DNA of 64,000 nt from Dechloromonas hankyongensis. GTDB taxonomy: Bacteria; Pseudomonadota; Gammaproteobacteria; Burkholderiales; Rhodocyclaceae. Where the stretch lies: assembly GCF_022012295.1 (NCBI RefSeq), contig NZ_JAKLTN010000002.1:1178001-1242000 (forward strand), written 5' to 3'. The notes under the pieces are model-generated. The model was not told the DNA's origin. It was given only the letters and a program-made list of their open reading frames with translations, and did no database searches. Each line of letters opens with the position of its first letter. Within the stretch, counting starts at the first letter, position 1. Shown piece after piece: positions 54,322-63,698 of this stretch. Both the position numbers and the translations under genes were made by a program.

Positions 54322-55664
54322 TGGGCATGTCGTCGAACGAAGACTGGCTGGCGCGCAGCCAGGCTGCCGTCTGGCACCCGTGCACCCAGATGCAGCACCA
54401 CGCGCAGCCCGGCTCGCCGGCCTACCTGCCGCTGGTGCCGATTGCCCGCGGCCAGGGCGCCTGGCTGCACGACTTCGACGGCAAGCGCTACCTCGACGGC
54501 ATCAGCTCGTGGTGGACCAACCTGTTCGGCCACGCCAATCCGCGCATCAACGCGTCGCTCAAGGAGCAGTTGGAAACGCTGGAGCACGTGATGCTCGCCG
54601 GCTTCACGCACCAGCCGGTGGTCGAGCTGTCCGAACGCCTGTCAGCGCTGACCGGCGGCGCCCTCGGCCACGCCTTCTACGCCTCGGACGGCGCCTCGGC
54701 CACCGAGATCGCGCTGAAAATGAGCTTTCACTACTGGCGCAACGTCGGCCGCCCGGAAAAAGCCGAATTCCTGTGCCTGGCCGGCAGCTACCACGGGGAG
54801 ACGGTCGGCGCCCTGGCCGTCACCGATGTCGCCATTTTCAAGGATGCCTACGCGCCGCTGGTCCGCGCCGCCGCGCATGTGCTGCCCTCGCCCGATTTCC
54901 GCCTGGCCGAGCCGGGGGAATCGCCGGCCGACGTCGCCCGCCGCGCCGCTGCGGCCCTCGAAAGCCATCTGGAACAACACGGCGAGCGCATCGCCGCGCT
55001 GATCGTCGAACCGCTGGTCCAGGGCGCCGCCGGCATGGCGATGTACGACCCGGAATACCTGCGCCTCGCCCGTCAGTTGTGCGACCGCTACGAAGTGCAT
55101 CTAATCTGCGACGAAATCGCGGTCGGCTGCGGCCGCACCGGCACTTTTTTCGCCCACGAACAAGCAGAGATTCGCCCCGACCTGATGTGCCTATCGAAGG
55201 GTATTTCCGGCGGCTACCTGCCACTCTCCATCGTCCTGTGCAGCGACACGTTCTATGCTGCCTTCCTCGACGACTCGGTAGCCCGCGCCTTCCTGCATTC
55301 GCACAGCTACACTGGCAACCCGCTGGCCTGCCGCGCGGCGCTGGCGACGCTGGACATTTTCGAGCAGGACGACGTGATCGCCGTAAATCGTGGCAAGGCG
55401 CAGCGCATAGCCGCCGCCCTCGCCCCGCTGGCCGGGCATCCGCAAGTCCGCCACCTGCGCCAGCGCGGCATGATCGCCGCCTTCGACGTCGCCACCGACG
55501 ACCCGCACTTTTCGCGCAAGTTCTACCGCGCCGCTCTCGACCGCGAAGCGCTGATCCGGCCGATCGGCAACACGGTCTATCTGATGCCGCCGTATATCGT
55601 CAGCGACGCCGAGATCGACCACCTGGCCCACGCCATCAATGGCGCCCTGGCGGCAGCCCTGTGA
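54321..55664 (+). CDS. bioA: Adenosylmethionine-8-amino-7-oxononanoate aminotransferase
   Basis: A 447-residue PLP enzyme that converts KAPA to DAPA using SAM as amino donor. WHPCTQM and SSWWTNLFGHANPRIN at the N-terminus, YHGETVGALAVTD, IVEPLVQGAAGM, DEIAVGCGRTG and the PLP-Lys in LSKGISGGYLPLS are all canonical. Overlaps the DUF2863 stop by one base. The FUSC-type gene follows 4 bases later. Confidence 0.95.
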   Translation: MGMSSNEDWLARSQAAVWHPCTQMQHHAQPGSPAYLPLVPIARGQGAWLHDFDGKRYLDGISSWWTNLFGHANPRINASLKEQLETLEHVMLAGFTHQPVVELSERLSALTGGALGHAFYASDGASATEIALKMSFHYWRNVGRPEKAEFLCLAGSYHGETVGALAVTDVAIFKDAYAPLVRAAAHVLPSPDFRLAEPGESPADVARRAAAALESHLEQHGERIAALIVEPLVQGAAGMAMYDPEYLRLARQLCDRYEVHLICDEIAVGCGRTGTFFAHEQAEIRPDLMCLSKGISGGYLPLSIVLCSDTFYAAFLDDSVARAFLHSHSYTGNPLACRAALATLDIFEQDDVIAVNRGKAQRIAAALAPLAGHPQVRHLRQRGMIAAFDVATDDPHFSRKFYRAALDREALIRPIGNTVYLMPPYIVSDAEIDHLAHAINGALAAAL

Positions 55665-55668
55665 GCCG

Positions 55669-56772
55669 ATGAACCAGGCACCGACCGATTTCTGGAGCAA
55701 GCTGCGCGCCGAACTGGCCCACCTGATCACGGTCAACCGCAGTGACCGCCGCTGGCCGATGCCCTTCGCCGCGGCGCTCTCGTCCGGCCTGCCGTTGCTG
55801 GTCGGTGCCTGGTTCGGGCATCTCGATTACGGCCTGATCTCGTCGCTCGGCGGCCTGGTCTTTCTCTACCTCCTCGAAACGCCCATGTATCACCGCATGG
55901 TGGCCCTGCTCGCCTGCGCCTTCGCGATGGTCGCCAGCTATGCCATCGGCGTCTTCAGCCAGCTTTACGCGCCGGCATCGGTCCCGGCCCTGACCGTCAC
56001 CACCATCGTGGTGACCATGGCCTGCCGCTACTACAACATGCCGCCACCGGGCAGCTTCTTTTTCGTGTTGGCAGCGTCGGTCGGCGCCCACACGCCGGGC
56101 GGTATTCTGGAAGTGCCGCTCAAGGTCGGCCTGCTCGCCATGGGCTGCCTGCTGGCCAGCCTGATCGCCTTCATCTACAGCCTGCTCATGCTGCGCCACC
56201 AGGCCCCTAAGCCGATTCCCGCCACCCCCAAACCGACCTTCGATTTCGTGGTCTTCGACTCGGTGGTAATCGGCGTTTTCGTCGGCCTGGCACTGACCCT
56301 CGCCCAGATCCTGCAACTGGCCCAACCTTACTGGGTGCCGATCAGTTGCCTGGCGGTGATCCAGGGCATGACCCTGCGCGCCGTGTGGACCAAGCAGATC
56401 CATCGCATCGTCGGCACCGGCATCGGCCTGCTGCTGGCCTGGGGCGTTTTGCTGCTGCCGCTCACGCCATGGACGCTGCCGCTGGTGATGATCACCCTGG
56501 CCTTCTGCGTCGAAATGCTGGTCGTCCGCCACTACGCACTGGCCGCCATCTTCATCACCCCGCTGACCATCCTGCTGGTCGAAGCCGCCACCCTCGGCCA
56601 AACCGCCCCCGCCACACTGATTCACGGCCGTTTCTGGGATACCGTGCTCGGCTGTCTCGTCGGCCTGCTCGGCGGCGTCTGCCTGCACAGCCCGCGTTTC
56701 CGCGCCTGCCTCGGCCCGCTCATCCGCCGCCTGATGCCTTCCGGCCTGATCGCCGTCACTCCTTCGCCCTGA
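55669..56772 (+). CDS. FUSC-like integral membrane protein in the biotin operon
   Basis: A 367-residue protein with about ten predicted helices in two blocks (AALSSGLPLLVGAWFGHLDYG to LLASLIAFIYSLL, then VFVGLALTLAQILQLAQPYWVP to LLGGVCLHS). The repeated AxxxGLPLLVGxxFG and QPYWVPISCLAVIQG patterns are those of FUSC/aromatic-acid exporter-type proteins. It lies between bioA and bioF with short gaps, which is unusual. It may export or import a biotin precursor, but that is inference from position only. Confidence 0.75.
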   Translation: MNQAPTDFWSKLRAELAHLITVNRSDRRWPMPFAAALSSGLPLLVGAWFGHLDYGLISSLGGLVFLYLLETPMYHRMVALLACAFAMVASYAIGVFSQLYAPASVPALTVTTIVVTMACRYYNMPPPGSFFFVLAASVGAHTPGGILEVPLKVGLLAMGCLLASLIAFIYSLLMLRHQAPKPIPATPKPTFDFVVFDSVVIGVFVGLALTLAQILQLAQPYWVPISCLAVIQGMTLRAVWTKQIHRIVGTGIGLLLAWGVLLLPLTPWTLPLVMITLAFCVEMLVVRHYALAAIFITPLTILLVEAATLGQTAPATLIHGRFWDTVLGCLVGLLGGVCLHSPRFRACLGPLIRRLMPSGLIAVTPSP

Positions 56773-56779
56773 TCGCACC

Positions 56780-57949
56780 ATGACCGATTCCACCCTCACT
56801 GCCCAACTCGCCGGCGAGTTGGCCGACATCGCCACCGCCGGCCTGAGCCGCCGCCGCCGCGTGCTGGATTCCCCGGCCGGACGCCTGGCCACGGTCGACG
56901 GCAAGCAGGTGCTCAATTTCGCCAGCAACGACTATCTCGGCCTGGCCGGCAACGGCGAAATCGCCGCCGCGATGGCCGCGGGGGCAACGCAGTGGGGCGC
57001 CGGCAGCGGCGCCTCGCACCTGGTCAGCGGCCACCTGACGCCGCACGACCAGCTGGAAAATGAAATCGCCGCCTTCACCGGCTTCCCGCGGGCCCTAACC
57101 TTCTCTACCGGCTACCTGGCTAACCTGGCGGTCACGCCGACCCTGGCCAGCCGTGGCGACGCGGTATTCGCCGACAAGCTGAACCACGCTTCGCTGATCG
57201 ACGCCATGCAACTGGCCAAGGCCAATGGCGCCGATGTCCAGCGCTACCCGCACAACGACGTCGCCGCCCTGGAGCGCCTGCTGGCAGCCAGCACCGCGGC
57301 GCGCAAGGTGATCGTCACCGATGCCGTGTTCAGCATGGACGGCGACCTTGCCCCGCTGCCGCTGATCTATGCCCTCGCCGAACACTACGACGCCTGGCTG
57401 GTCATCGACGACGCCCACGGCTTCGGCGTCCTCGGCCCGCACGGCGAAGGCAGCCTCGCCCACTTCAACCTGCCGGCATCCGAACGCATCCTGCTCATGG
57501 GCACCCTGGGCAAGGCGGCCGGCGTCGGCGGCGCCTTCGTCGCCGGTTCGGCCACCGCCATCGAATACCTGCTGCAGAAAGGGCGCAGCTACATCTTCAC
57601 CACCGCTGCGCCGCCGGCTGTCGCCTGCGCCCTGTCGAAGAGCCTGCAGATCATCCGCGACGGCGACGCCCTGCGCGCCAACCTGATGGCGCGCATCGGC
57701 CAGTTGCGCGACGGCCTCGCCGGCCGCGCCCTGCTGCCGTCGGCCACCGCCATCCAGCCTTACATCGTCGGCGATAACGAAGCCGCCGTCGCGCTCGCCA
57801 AAGCCTTGTGGGAGCGCGGCCTGTGGGTGCCCGCCATCCGCCCGCCGACGGTCCCCAAAGGCACGGCCCGCCTGCGCATTTCCGTCTCGGCCGCCCATAC
57901 CGCCGACGACATCGACCAACTGATCACCGCCCTGAAAGAACTCGCATGA
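56780..57949 (+). CDS. bioF: 8-amino-7-oxononanoate synthase
   Basis: A 389-residue PLP enzyme that joins pimeloyl-ACP (or -CoA) and alanine. NFASNDYLGLAG, GSGASHLVSGH, FSTGYLANLAV, VTDAVFSMDGDLAPL, DDAHGFGVLGPHGEG and the Schiff-base Lys in MGTLGKAAGVGGAF are present. Its stop overlaps the bioH ATG (ATGA). Confidence 0.95.
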   Translation: MTDSTLTAQLAGELADIATAGLSRRRRVLDSPAGRLATVDGKQVLNFASNDYLGLAGNGEIAAAMAAGATQWGAGSGASHLVSGHLTPHDQLENEIAAFTGFPRALTFSTGYLANLAVTPTLASRGDAVFADKLNHASLIDAMQLAKANGADVQRYPHNDVAALERLLAASTAARKVIVTDAVFSMDGDLAPLPLIYALAEHYDAWLVIDDAHGFGVLGPHGEGSLAHFNLPASERILLMGTLGKAAGVGGAFVAGSATAIEYLLQKGRSYIFTTAAPPAVACALSKSLQIIRDGDALRANLMARIGQLRDGLAGRALLPSATAIQPYIVGDNEAAVALAKALWERGLWVPAIRPPTVPKGTARLRISVSAAHTADDIDQLITALKELA

Positions 57950-58659
57950 GCGCTCCCTTCGTTTTCCTGCCCGGCTGGTGCGTCGGCCGCACGCCGCTCA
58001 AGGCCACCGTCGAAGCGCTCGGCGGCCGCATCATCGACCTGCCCGGCTACGGCGAGTCACCGTTGATCAGCGATTTCGACGCCGCGGTCGACGATATCGC
58101 CGCCCGCCTGCAACCGGGCACCGCACTGGCCGGCTGGTCGCTCGGCGCCCAACTGGCGCTGGCCGTCGCCGCCCGCCACCCGGACAAGGTCGGCAAGCTG
58201 CTCCTCGTCGCCGGCACGACCTCCTTCGTCCAGCGCGATGGCTGGCCGCACGGCATGCCGCCGGCCATGCTCGCCGAGTTCGCCGCCGGCATCGCCGCCG
58301 ATGTCGAGGCCATGCTGCCGCGCTTCGTCGGCGGCTTCAACCGGGGCGATGCGCGTGCCAAGGCGGTGACTGTCGAACTGCTCAAGCTGGCCGACCCGCG
58401 CCCCTCCGGCGAGGTACTGACGACCGGACTGAACTGGCTGCGTGATGTCGATCTGCGCGTCGACGCCCCGCGGGTCCAGGCTCCGACGCTGCTCATGCAC
58501 GGCGCCGCCGATCCGCTGATGCCGCTCGCCGCTGCCGAAGCGCTCGCCGCCTTGATCCCCGGCGCCCGGCTTGCCGTCTTCGCCGATTGCGCCCACGCCC
58601 CCTTCATTTCCAGCCCGGACGACTTCGTCACCCAGGCCCGCTCTTTCCTGAATGACTAA
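57946..58659 (+). CDS. bioH: Pimeloyl-ACP methyl ester carboxylesterase
   Basis: A 237-residue alpha/beta hydrolase that removes the methyl ester from pimeloyl-ACP. The catalytic Ser is in GWSLGAQL (about residue 68), with Asp in HGAADPLMP and His in DCAHAPFISSP. FLPGWCVGR and the operon with bioC support BioH rather than a general esterase. ATGA overlap with bioF; its end overlaps bioC by 8 bases. Confidence 0.92.
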   Translation: MSAPFVFLPGWCVGRTPLKATVEALGGRIIDLPGYGESPLISDFDAAVDDIAARLQPGTALAGWSLGAQLALAVAARHPDKVGKLLLVAGTTSFVQRDGWPHGMPPAMLAEFAAGIAADVEAMLPRFVGGFNRGDARAKAVTVELLKLADPRPSGEVLTTGLNWLRDVDLRVDAPRVQAPTLLMHGAADPLMPLAAAEALAALIPGARLAVFADCAHAPFISSPDDFVTQARSFLND

Positions 58660-59413
58660 ACCTTCCAAGGCGCGCGTCCGACATTCTTTCGAACGCGCCG
58701 CCCCGACCTACGATAGCGCTGCCGCGATACAACGCCGCATCTGCGACCGGCTGCTCGCCACGCTGCCGCCGCTGACGGTCGCCCGGCTGCTCGATGCCGG
58801 CTGCGGCACCGGCTACGCCCTGCCGCTGCTGCGCCAACGTTTTCCGCACGCCCACGCTATCGGCCTCGACCTGTCGCCAGCCATGCTGCAGCGGATAGCG
58901 GCACCCGGCAGCCGCGTCGCCGGCGATCTCGAAAACCTGCCGCTGGCCGACGCCAGCATCGACCTGTACTGGTCCAGCCTCGCCGTCCAGTGGTGCGAGT
59001 TACCGCTCGTCCTGCGCGAAGCCCGTCGCCTGTTACGCCCGGCAGGCGCGCTGGCCTTGGCCAGCCTCGGCCCGGAAACCTTCGGCGAATTACGCCAGGC
59101 CTTCGCCGGCGTCGACGAATACCGCCACACCTTGGCCTTCCATAGCGCTGACGAAGTCCGGCACATGGCCGTTGCCGCCGGCTTGGCCGCGGTCGATGTC
59201 CAACGCCGGACGGAAATGACCCACTATCCCGACTTCAAATCCCTGCTCCGCGCGGTCAAGGCCATCGGCGCCAATCAGGTCGGCCTCGGCCGGCGTACCA
59301 GCCTGATGAGCCGCAGCGCCTTCCAGCGCGCCGAAGCAGCCTACGAAGCGCAGCGCACGAGCGACGGCCTGCCGCTGACCTACGACGTCATCACCCTCCA
59401 CGCCCGAACATGA
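58652..59413 (+). CDS. bioC: Malonyl-ACP O-methyltransferase
   Basis: A 253-residue SAM methyltransferase that starts pimeloyl synthesis by methylating malonyl-ACP. [18 protein letters not shown] at the start, [15 protein letters not shown] (SAM loop), [16 protein letters not shown] and LAVQWC are BioC-typical. It overlaps bioH (8 bases) and bioD (ATGA-type overlap at 59410). Confidence 0.93.
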   Translation: MTKPSKARVRHSFERAAPTYDSAAAIQRRICDRLLATLPPLTVARLLDAGCGTGYALPLLRQRFPHAHAIGLDLSPAMLQRIAAPGSRVAGDLENLPLADASIDLYWSSLAVQWCELPLVLREARRLLRPAGALALASLGPETFGELRQAFAGVDEYRHTLAFHSADEVRHMAVAAGLAAVDVQRRTEMTHYPDFKSLLRAVKAIGANQVGLGRRTSLMSRSAFQRAEAAYEAQRTSDGLPLTYDVITLHART

Positions 59414-60072
59414 GCCCAGCCTATTTCCTGACCGGTACCGATACCGAGATCGGCAAGACTTTCGTTACCTGCGCCCTGCTCCACCGCGCCCGCCGCGACG
59501 GGCTGGCCGCGGTCGGACTGAAGCCCATCGCCGCCGGCACCGATGCCGCCGGCCTGAACGAGGATGTCGAAAACATCCGCGCTGCGAGCAGCGTGGCGCT
59601 GCCCGCTGCCCTGATCAACCCGTATTGCTTCGCGCCGCCCATCGCGCCGCACATCGCCGCCGCCGAGGCGGGCGTGAGCATCGATTTCGCCACCATCAAG
59701 GCAGCCTGCACGACCGCCCGGCAGCAGGCCGACTGGGTCGTCGTCGAAGGCGTGGGCGGGTTTTGCGTGCCGCTCGGCGACCGGCAAGGCAGCGACGATC
59801 TGACGGTCGACCTGGGCTTGCCGGTAATCATGGTCGTCGGCATGCGCCTGGGTTGCATCAGCCATGCGCTGCTGACGGCGGAAGCCATCGCCACACGCGG
59901 CCTGCATCTGGCCGGCTGGGTCGCCAACCGCATCGATCCGGCCATGTCGCGATTCGAGGAAAACCTGGCGGCGCTACGGGCCAGGCTGGCGGCCCCTCTA
60001 CTCGGCGTCGTGCCGCATGCCCCGGCCGGTGGCGCTGCCGGTGCTGCCGACTACCTGCGCCTGCCGGGCTAG
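59410..60072 (+). CDS. bioD: ATP-dependent dethiobiotin synthetase
   Basis: A 220-residue P-loop enzyme closing the ureido ring. The P-loop [22 protein letters not shown], and [12 protein letters not shown] are canonical, and [15 protein letters not shown] follows the BioD pattern. Last gene of the operon; bioB, needed for the final step, is not in the window. Confidence 0.95.
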   Translation: MSPAYFLTGTDTEIGKTFVTCALLHRARRDGLAAVGLKPIAAGTDAAGLNEDVENIRAASSVALPAALINPYCFAPPIAPHIAAAEAGVSIDFATIKAACTTARQQADWVVVEGVGGFCVPLGDRQGSDDLTVDLGLPVIMVVGMRLGCISHALLTAEAIATRGLHLAGWVANRIDPAMSRFEENLAALRARLAAPLLGVVPHAPAGGAAGAADYLRLPG

Positions 60073-60123
60073 CCCGCAGCCCTAGGCACCGGCCAGTACA
60101 GGAAATCCGGCGGACAGCCTATT

Positions 60124-60462
60124 TCAGCGCTTGCCGAGCGCCGCCGCCACTTCCTTCAGCCGCAGCTGGATGTTACCGATGGCCCCGGCCAGGCCGGCCA
60201 GCGTGCCGCTCTTGGCGGTACTTTCGATGGTCATCGCGTCGCCAGCGCCTTCGTCATCGGAGAAAGTAGCCAGCAGTCCCTTGATGGTGTGCGCCTCACG
60301 CTGGACACTTTTCAGGTCTCCGGCGGCAAAGGCCGCGGACAGCGCAGCGCAGTTGTTGTCGACATCGTCGAGAAACATGGCGACCATCATGGTGTAGATT
60401 TCCTCGTCGCCGCCCAACCGTTGAAGAATGGCGGCCCGGTCTAGCATGAAATTTCCTGCCAT
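60124..60462 (-). CDS. Histidine phosphotransfer (HPt) domain protein
   Basis: A 112-residue HPt protein with the phospho-acceptor His in [13 protein letters not shown] (about residue 57) and flanking four-helix pattern. GGGAG precedes the ATG at 60462. It is 41 bases downstream of the HD-GYP regulator on the same strand and likely relays phosphate to or from it. No hybrid kinase is adjacent. Confidence 0.8.
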   Translation of the reverse strand: MAGNFMLDRAAILQRLGGDEEIYTMMVAMFLDDVDNNCAALSAAFAAGDLKSVQREAHTIKGLLATFSDDEGAGDAMTIESTAKSGTLAGLAGAIGNIQLRLKEVAAALGKR

Positions 60463-60503
60463 ATTCGTTCTCCCTGCCGCACTTTCAGCGCGGCAATTCG
60501 CAA

Positions 60504-61556
60504 TCAGATCTGTGGAATTTCTTCGTCGCGAAAACGCTGACGAATGTCCAGTACGTCGTCCCAGCCGGCCAGAAAGGCCTCGATGCATATCGGGTCGAAA
60601 TGTGTGCCACGGCCGTCTTCAAGGAAGCGGCGGGCATCATCCAGGGACCAGGCCCGCTTGTAGGGGCGCTCCGAAGTCAGGGCGTCGAATACATCGGCCA
60701 CCGCGACGATGCGCCCAAGCAGCGGAATGTGGCTTCCCTTCAGGCCAAACGGATAGCCCGAGCCATCGTATTTTTCATGGTGCGAGATCGCCACCTCGGC
60801 CCCCGCGCGCAGGATCTCGGAACCGCTGTCCTTGAGCAGTTCGTGGCCGAGCCGGGCATGGCCCTTCATCACGTCGAATTCCTCTGGGGTCAGCTTGCCC
60901 GGCTTGAGCAGGATGTAGTCGGGAATGCCGATCTTGCCAACATCGTGCATCGGCGCTGCTTCGAGAACCAGCTGCTCCATCGACGGACCGAGGCCGAGTC
61001 CGCGGGCGATGATCTGCGAGTAATGGGCCATGCGCTGAATGTGGGCGCCGGTTTCCGGATCACGGAATTCGGCGGCCCGCGACATGCGGAAAATCAGCTC
61101 CTTTTCCCGCTCGCGAATTTCGCGCGTCCGGTCGTCCACCAGGGCGGCGAGGTGCTCGGCGCGGTCGGCCAGGAATTTCTGGCCGGTACGCAGCGACAGC
61201 ATGTTGCGCGCCCGGGCGGAAAATTCGATGCGGTCAATGGGCTTGGTCAGAAAATCGTTCGCCCCGCCGAGCAGGGCTTCGTAACGGATGTCCTTCTGGT
61301 CGTTGGCGGTAATCATCAGCACCGGAATCTCGTTCCGGCCATGCAGGGCGCGGAAGGCACTGATGAAGCGCAGGCCGTCCATCTCCGGCATCATGTAATC
61401 GACGATGACCAGATCCGGCTCGTGGCTTCGGCACCATTCGAGCGCCGCCAGCGGGTTGTCGTAGAGGACGGGAGTGCATTCGCCAAGCTTGAGGACCAAG
61501 GCCTTGATCAGCGTCAGATTGATGTCGCTGTCATCGATGATCAGGACGGTATGCAT
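60504..61556 (-). CDS. Response regulator with HD-GYP phosphodiesterase domain
   Basis: A 350-residue protein: a receiver domain (residues 1-120; [10 protein letters not shown], phospho-Asp in [13 protein letters not shown], Lys in DFLTKP), a linker helix (about 125-155), and an HD-GYP domain ([49 protein letters not shown]). It should degrade c-di-GMP in response to phosphorylation. GGAAA precedes the ATG at 61556; the frame extends to 61781 over the yciB promoter. HPt follows. Divergent from yciB by 52 bases. Confidence 0.9.
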   Translation of the reverse strand: MHTVLIIDDSDINLTLIKALVLKLGECTPVLYDNPLAALEWCRSHEPDLVIVDYMMPEMDGLRFISAFRALHGRNEIPVLMITANDQKDIRYEALLGGANDFLTKPIDRIEFSARARNMLSLRTGQKFLADRAEHLAALVDDRTREIREREKELIFRMSRAAEFRDPETGAHIQRMAHYSQIIARGLGLGPSMEQLVLEAAPMHDVGKIGIPDYILLKPGKLTPEEFDVMKGHARLGHELLKDSGSEILRAGAEVAISHHEKYDGSGYPFGLKGSHIPLLGRIVAVADVFDALTSERPYKRAWSLDDARRFLEDGRGTHFDPICIEAFLAGWDDVLDIRQRFRDEEIPQI

Positions 61557-61608
61557 GGGATTTCCGGCTTGCGGGACGGTGGGTGCCGGCAGTATATAAT
61601 GCCCCGCC

Positions 61609-62217
61609 ATGAAACTGCTCTTCGACCTTTTCCCCGTCATCCTCTTTTTCGCCGCCTTCAAGTATTCGGAAAAGAATCCCGAGACCGCCGCCAGCTGGGT
61701 TGCCACACTGCTCGGCTCGGCGCTCGTCGATGCCAAGCAGGCCCCTATCCTGCTCGCCACCGTCGTCGTCATCGCCGCCACCGTGGCCCAGATCGTGTGG
61801 GTGCATTTCCGTCACGGCAAGGTGGACAAGATGCTGTGGATCAGTCTCGGCCTGGTCGTGGTCTTCGGCGGACTGACGCTGGTTTTCCAGAACGAAGTGT
61901 TCATCAAGTGGAAGCCGACCATCCTCTACTGGATATTCGCGATCAGCATGGCGTTCAGCTCGCTGGTCCTCAAGAAGAATCCGATGAAGACCATGCTCGG
62001 CGAGCAGCTGAGCCTGCCCGAAGCGGTCTGGAACAAGGTCACGCTGTCCTGGATTGCCTTTTTCACCGTCATGGGCGTACTCAACCTTGTCATCGCCTTC
62101 AATTTTCCGACCGACACCTGGGTCAATTTCAAACTGTTTGGCGGCATGGGACTGATGCTCGTCTTCGTGCTCGTTCAGGGCATGCTGCTGTCCAAATACA
62201 TCGAGGAAGAAAAATAA
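61609..62217 (+). CDS. yciB: Inner membrane septation protein YciB/IspZ
   Basis: A 202-residue membrane protein with about five helices ([89 protein letters not shown]). The [31 protein letters not shown] and [11 protein letters not shown] blocks are YciB-specific. It is linked to cell-envelope and division integrity. TATAAT (61595-61600) lies 8 bases before the ATG. YciI-type and BolA genes overlap downstream. Confidence 0.93.
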   Translation: MKLLFDLFPVILFFAAFKYSEKNPETAASWVATLLGSALVDAKQAPILLATVVVIAATVAQIVWVHFRHGKVDKMLWISLGLVVVFGGLTLVFQNEVFIKWKPTILYWIFAISMAFSSLVLKKNPMKTMLGEQLSLPEAVWNKVTLSWIAFFTVMGVLNLVIAFNFPTDTWVNFKLFGGMGLMLVFVLVQGMLLSKYIEEEK

Positions 62218-62519
62218 TGCTCTACGCCTTTATCGCCGAAGACCGCGCCGGCACCCTGGACCAGCGCCTGTCCGCCCGTCCCGCCCACCTGGAACGCCTG
62301 CTGGCCCTGCAGGCCGAAGGCCGCCTGATCATCGCCGGCCCCTGCCCGGCCATCGACTCGCCGGACCCCGGCCCGGCCGGTTTCTCCGGCAGCCTGATCG
62401 TCGCCGAATTCCCGTCGCTGGAAGCGGCGCGGGCCTGGGCCGATGCCGACCCCTACATCGCGGCCGGCGTCTACGAAAAGGTCACCGTCAAGCCGTTCAA
62501 GAAAGCTTTGCCGGCGTGA
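62217..62519 (+). CDS. YciI family protein
   Basis: A 100-residue ferredoxin-like-fold protein of the YciI/YCII family: [67 protein letters not shown] proteins are presumed enzymes with His/Asp pairs; function unclear. Its ATG overlaps the yciB stop by one base (TAATG) and its end overlaps the BolA start. Confidence 0.85.
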   Translation: MLYAFIAEDRAGTLDQRLSARPAHLERLLALQAEGRLIIAGPCPAIDSPDPGPAGFSGSLIVAEFPSLEAARAWADADPYIAAGVYEKVTVKPFKKALPA

Positions 62520-62785
62520 GTAGCGACACCGTCGAACTGCTGCGCCAGCGCCTGGCGGTCCTGCAGCCGACCGCGCTGGCCATCCGCGACGATTCGCATC
62601 TGCATGCCGGCCATGCCGGCGCCCGCAGCGGGGGTGGCCATTACCATATCGACATTGTCGCCGCAGCCTTTGTGGGCAAAAACACAGTCGCCCGCCATCG
62701 CATGATTTATGATGCTGCCGGTGACCTGATGCGTGGCCCGGTCCATGCGCTCAGCATCTGCGCCGAAGTACCCAGCGAAGTATAA
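62516..62785 (+). CDS. BolA family protein
   Basis: An 89-residue BolA-like protein with GTG start at 62516. [36 protein letters not shown] and PVHALSICA fit the BolA fold and its conserved His/loop pattern. BolA proteins work with monothiol glutaredoxins in Fe-S handling. It is translationally coupled to the YciI gene. Confidence 0.88.
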   Translation: MSSDTVELLRQRLAVLQPTALAIRDDSHLHAGHAGARSGGGHYHIDIVAAAFVGKNTVARHRMIYDAAGDLMRGPVHALSICAEVPSEV

Positions 62786-62820
62786 TTTTCCAGTTGTTCC
62801 CTCCACCCAAGGATAGATAC

Positions 62821-63612
62821 ATGTTCAAGCTCTCCCGTCTGGCTGCCCTGCTTGTCGCTGGCGCCATTGTTTCCGCCCCGGCCCTCGCCGCCGACAAGGG
62901 CAAGGCTTTCGCCACCGTCAACGGCCAGCCGATCTCGCAGTCCGTCTACAACGCCTTCGTCGCCGAGCAGAAAGCCCAGGGTACGCCAGAGTCCCCGGAA
63001 TTGCAGGGCGCCATCAAAGAAGAACTGGTGCGTCGCGAAATCCTCGCCCAGGAAGCCAAGAAGAAGGGGCTGGACAAGAGTGCGAACATCCAGGGGCAGA
63101 TGGAATTGGCCAAGCAGGCCGTCCTGATCCGCGCCTACCTGAGCGAGTACGTCAAGGCCAATCCGATCAGCGAAGCCCAATTGAAGGCCGAGTACGACGT
63201 GATCAAGAACAACCTGGGCAACACCGAGTACAAGTCCCGCCACGTGCTGGTCGAGAAGGAAGAAGACGCCAAGGCCATCATCGCCAAACTGGACAAGGGT
63301 GAAAAGTTCTCCGAGCTGGCCAAGGTTTCGAAGGATCCGGGTTCCAAGGACAAGGGCGGCGATCTGGGCTGGAGTTCCCCAGCCGCCTACGTCAAGCCGT
63401 TCGGCGACGCGCTGGTCAAGCTGAAGAAGGGCGAATATACCAAGACGCCGGTGCATTCCGACTTCGGTTACCACGTCATCATGCTCGACGACTCCCGTCC
63501 GGCCAATCCGCCGCCTTTCGACCAGGTCAAGCAGCAACTGCAGCAGCGCGCCAGCCAGCAGCAGGTCGAAAATCTGGTCAAGGATCTGCGCAGCAAGGCC
63601 AAGGTCGACTAA
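62821..63612 (+). CDS. Periplasmic parvulin-type peptidyl-prolyl isomerase
   Basis: A 263-residue protein with a signal peptide (MFKLSRLAALLVAGAIVSAPALA), an N-terminal SurA-like helical part (about 25-125) and a parvulin domain (about 130-225; KSRHVLVEKEEDAKAIIAKL, FSELAKVSKDPGSKDKGGDLGW, VHSDFGYHVIMLDD). It probably assists outer-membrane or periplasmic protein folding. GGATAG precedes the ATG at 62821. A terminator follows 42 bases after the stop. Confidence 0.9.
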   Translation: MFKLSRLAALLVAGAIVSAPALAADKGKAFATVNGQPISQSVYNAFVAEQKAQGTPESPELQGAIKEELVRREILAQEAKKKGLDKSANIQGQMELAKQAVLIRAYLSEYVKANPISEAQLKAEYDVIKNNLGNTEYKSRHVLVEKEEDAKAIIAKLDKGEKFSELAKVSKDPGSKDKGGDLGWSSPAAYVKPFGDALVKLKKGEYTKTPVHSDFGYHVIMLDDSRPANPPPFDQVKQQLQQRASQQQVENLVKDLRSKAKVD

Positions 63613-63654
63613 AGCAGCGCTCCGCATGCGAAAATTGCCACCGGCGTGTGGCCG

Positions 63655-63679
63655 AAATGCCCACCGACGGTGGGCATTT
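63655..63679 (+). terminator. Rho-independent terminator after the prolyl isomerase gene
   Basis: AAATGCCCACC (63655-63665) pairs with GGTGGGCATTT (63669-63679), 3-base loop, followed by TCTTTTG. The SD for the last gene is inside the sequence directly after it. Confidence 0.85.
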
Positions 63680-63698
63680 TCTTTTGGGGGAGCGCATC

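Noticed and set aside
60600-62519. 639-codon frame running across the HD-GYP gene, yciB and the YciI gene
   Set aside because: Only its last 100 codons (YciI, from 62217) are real; the rest is antisense or out-of-frame sequence.
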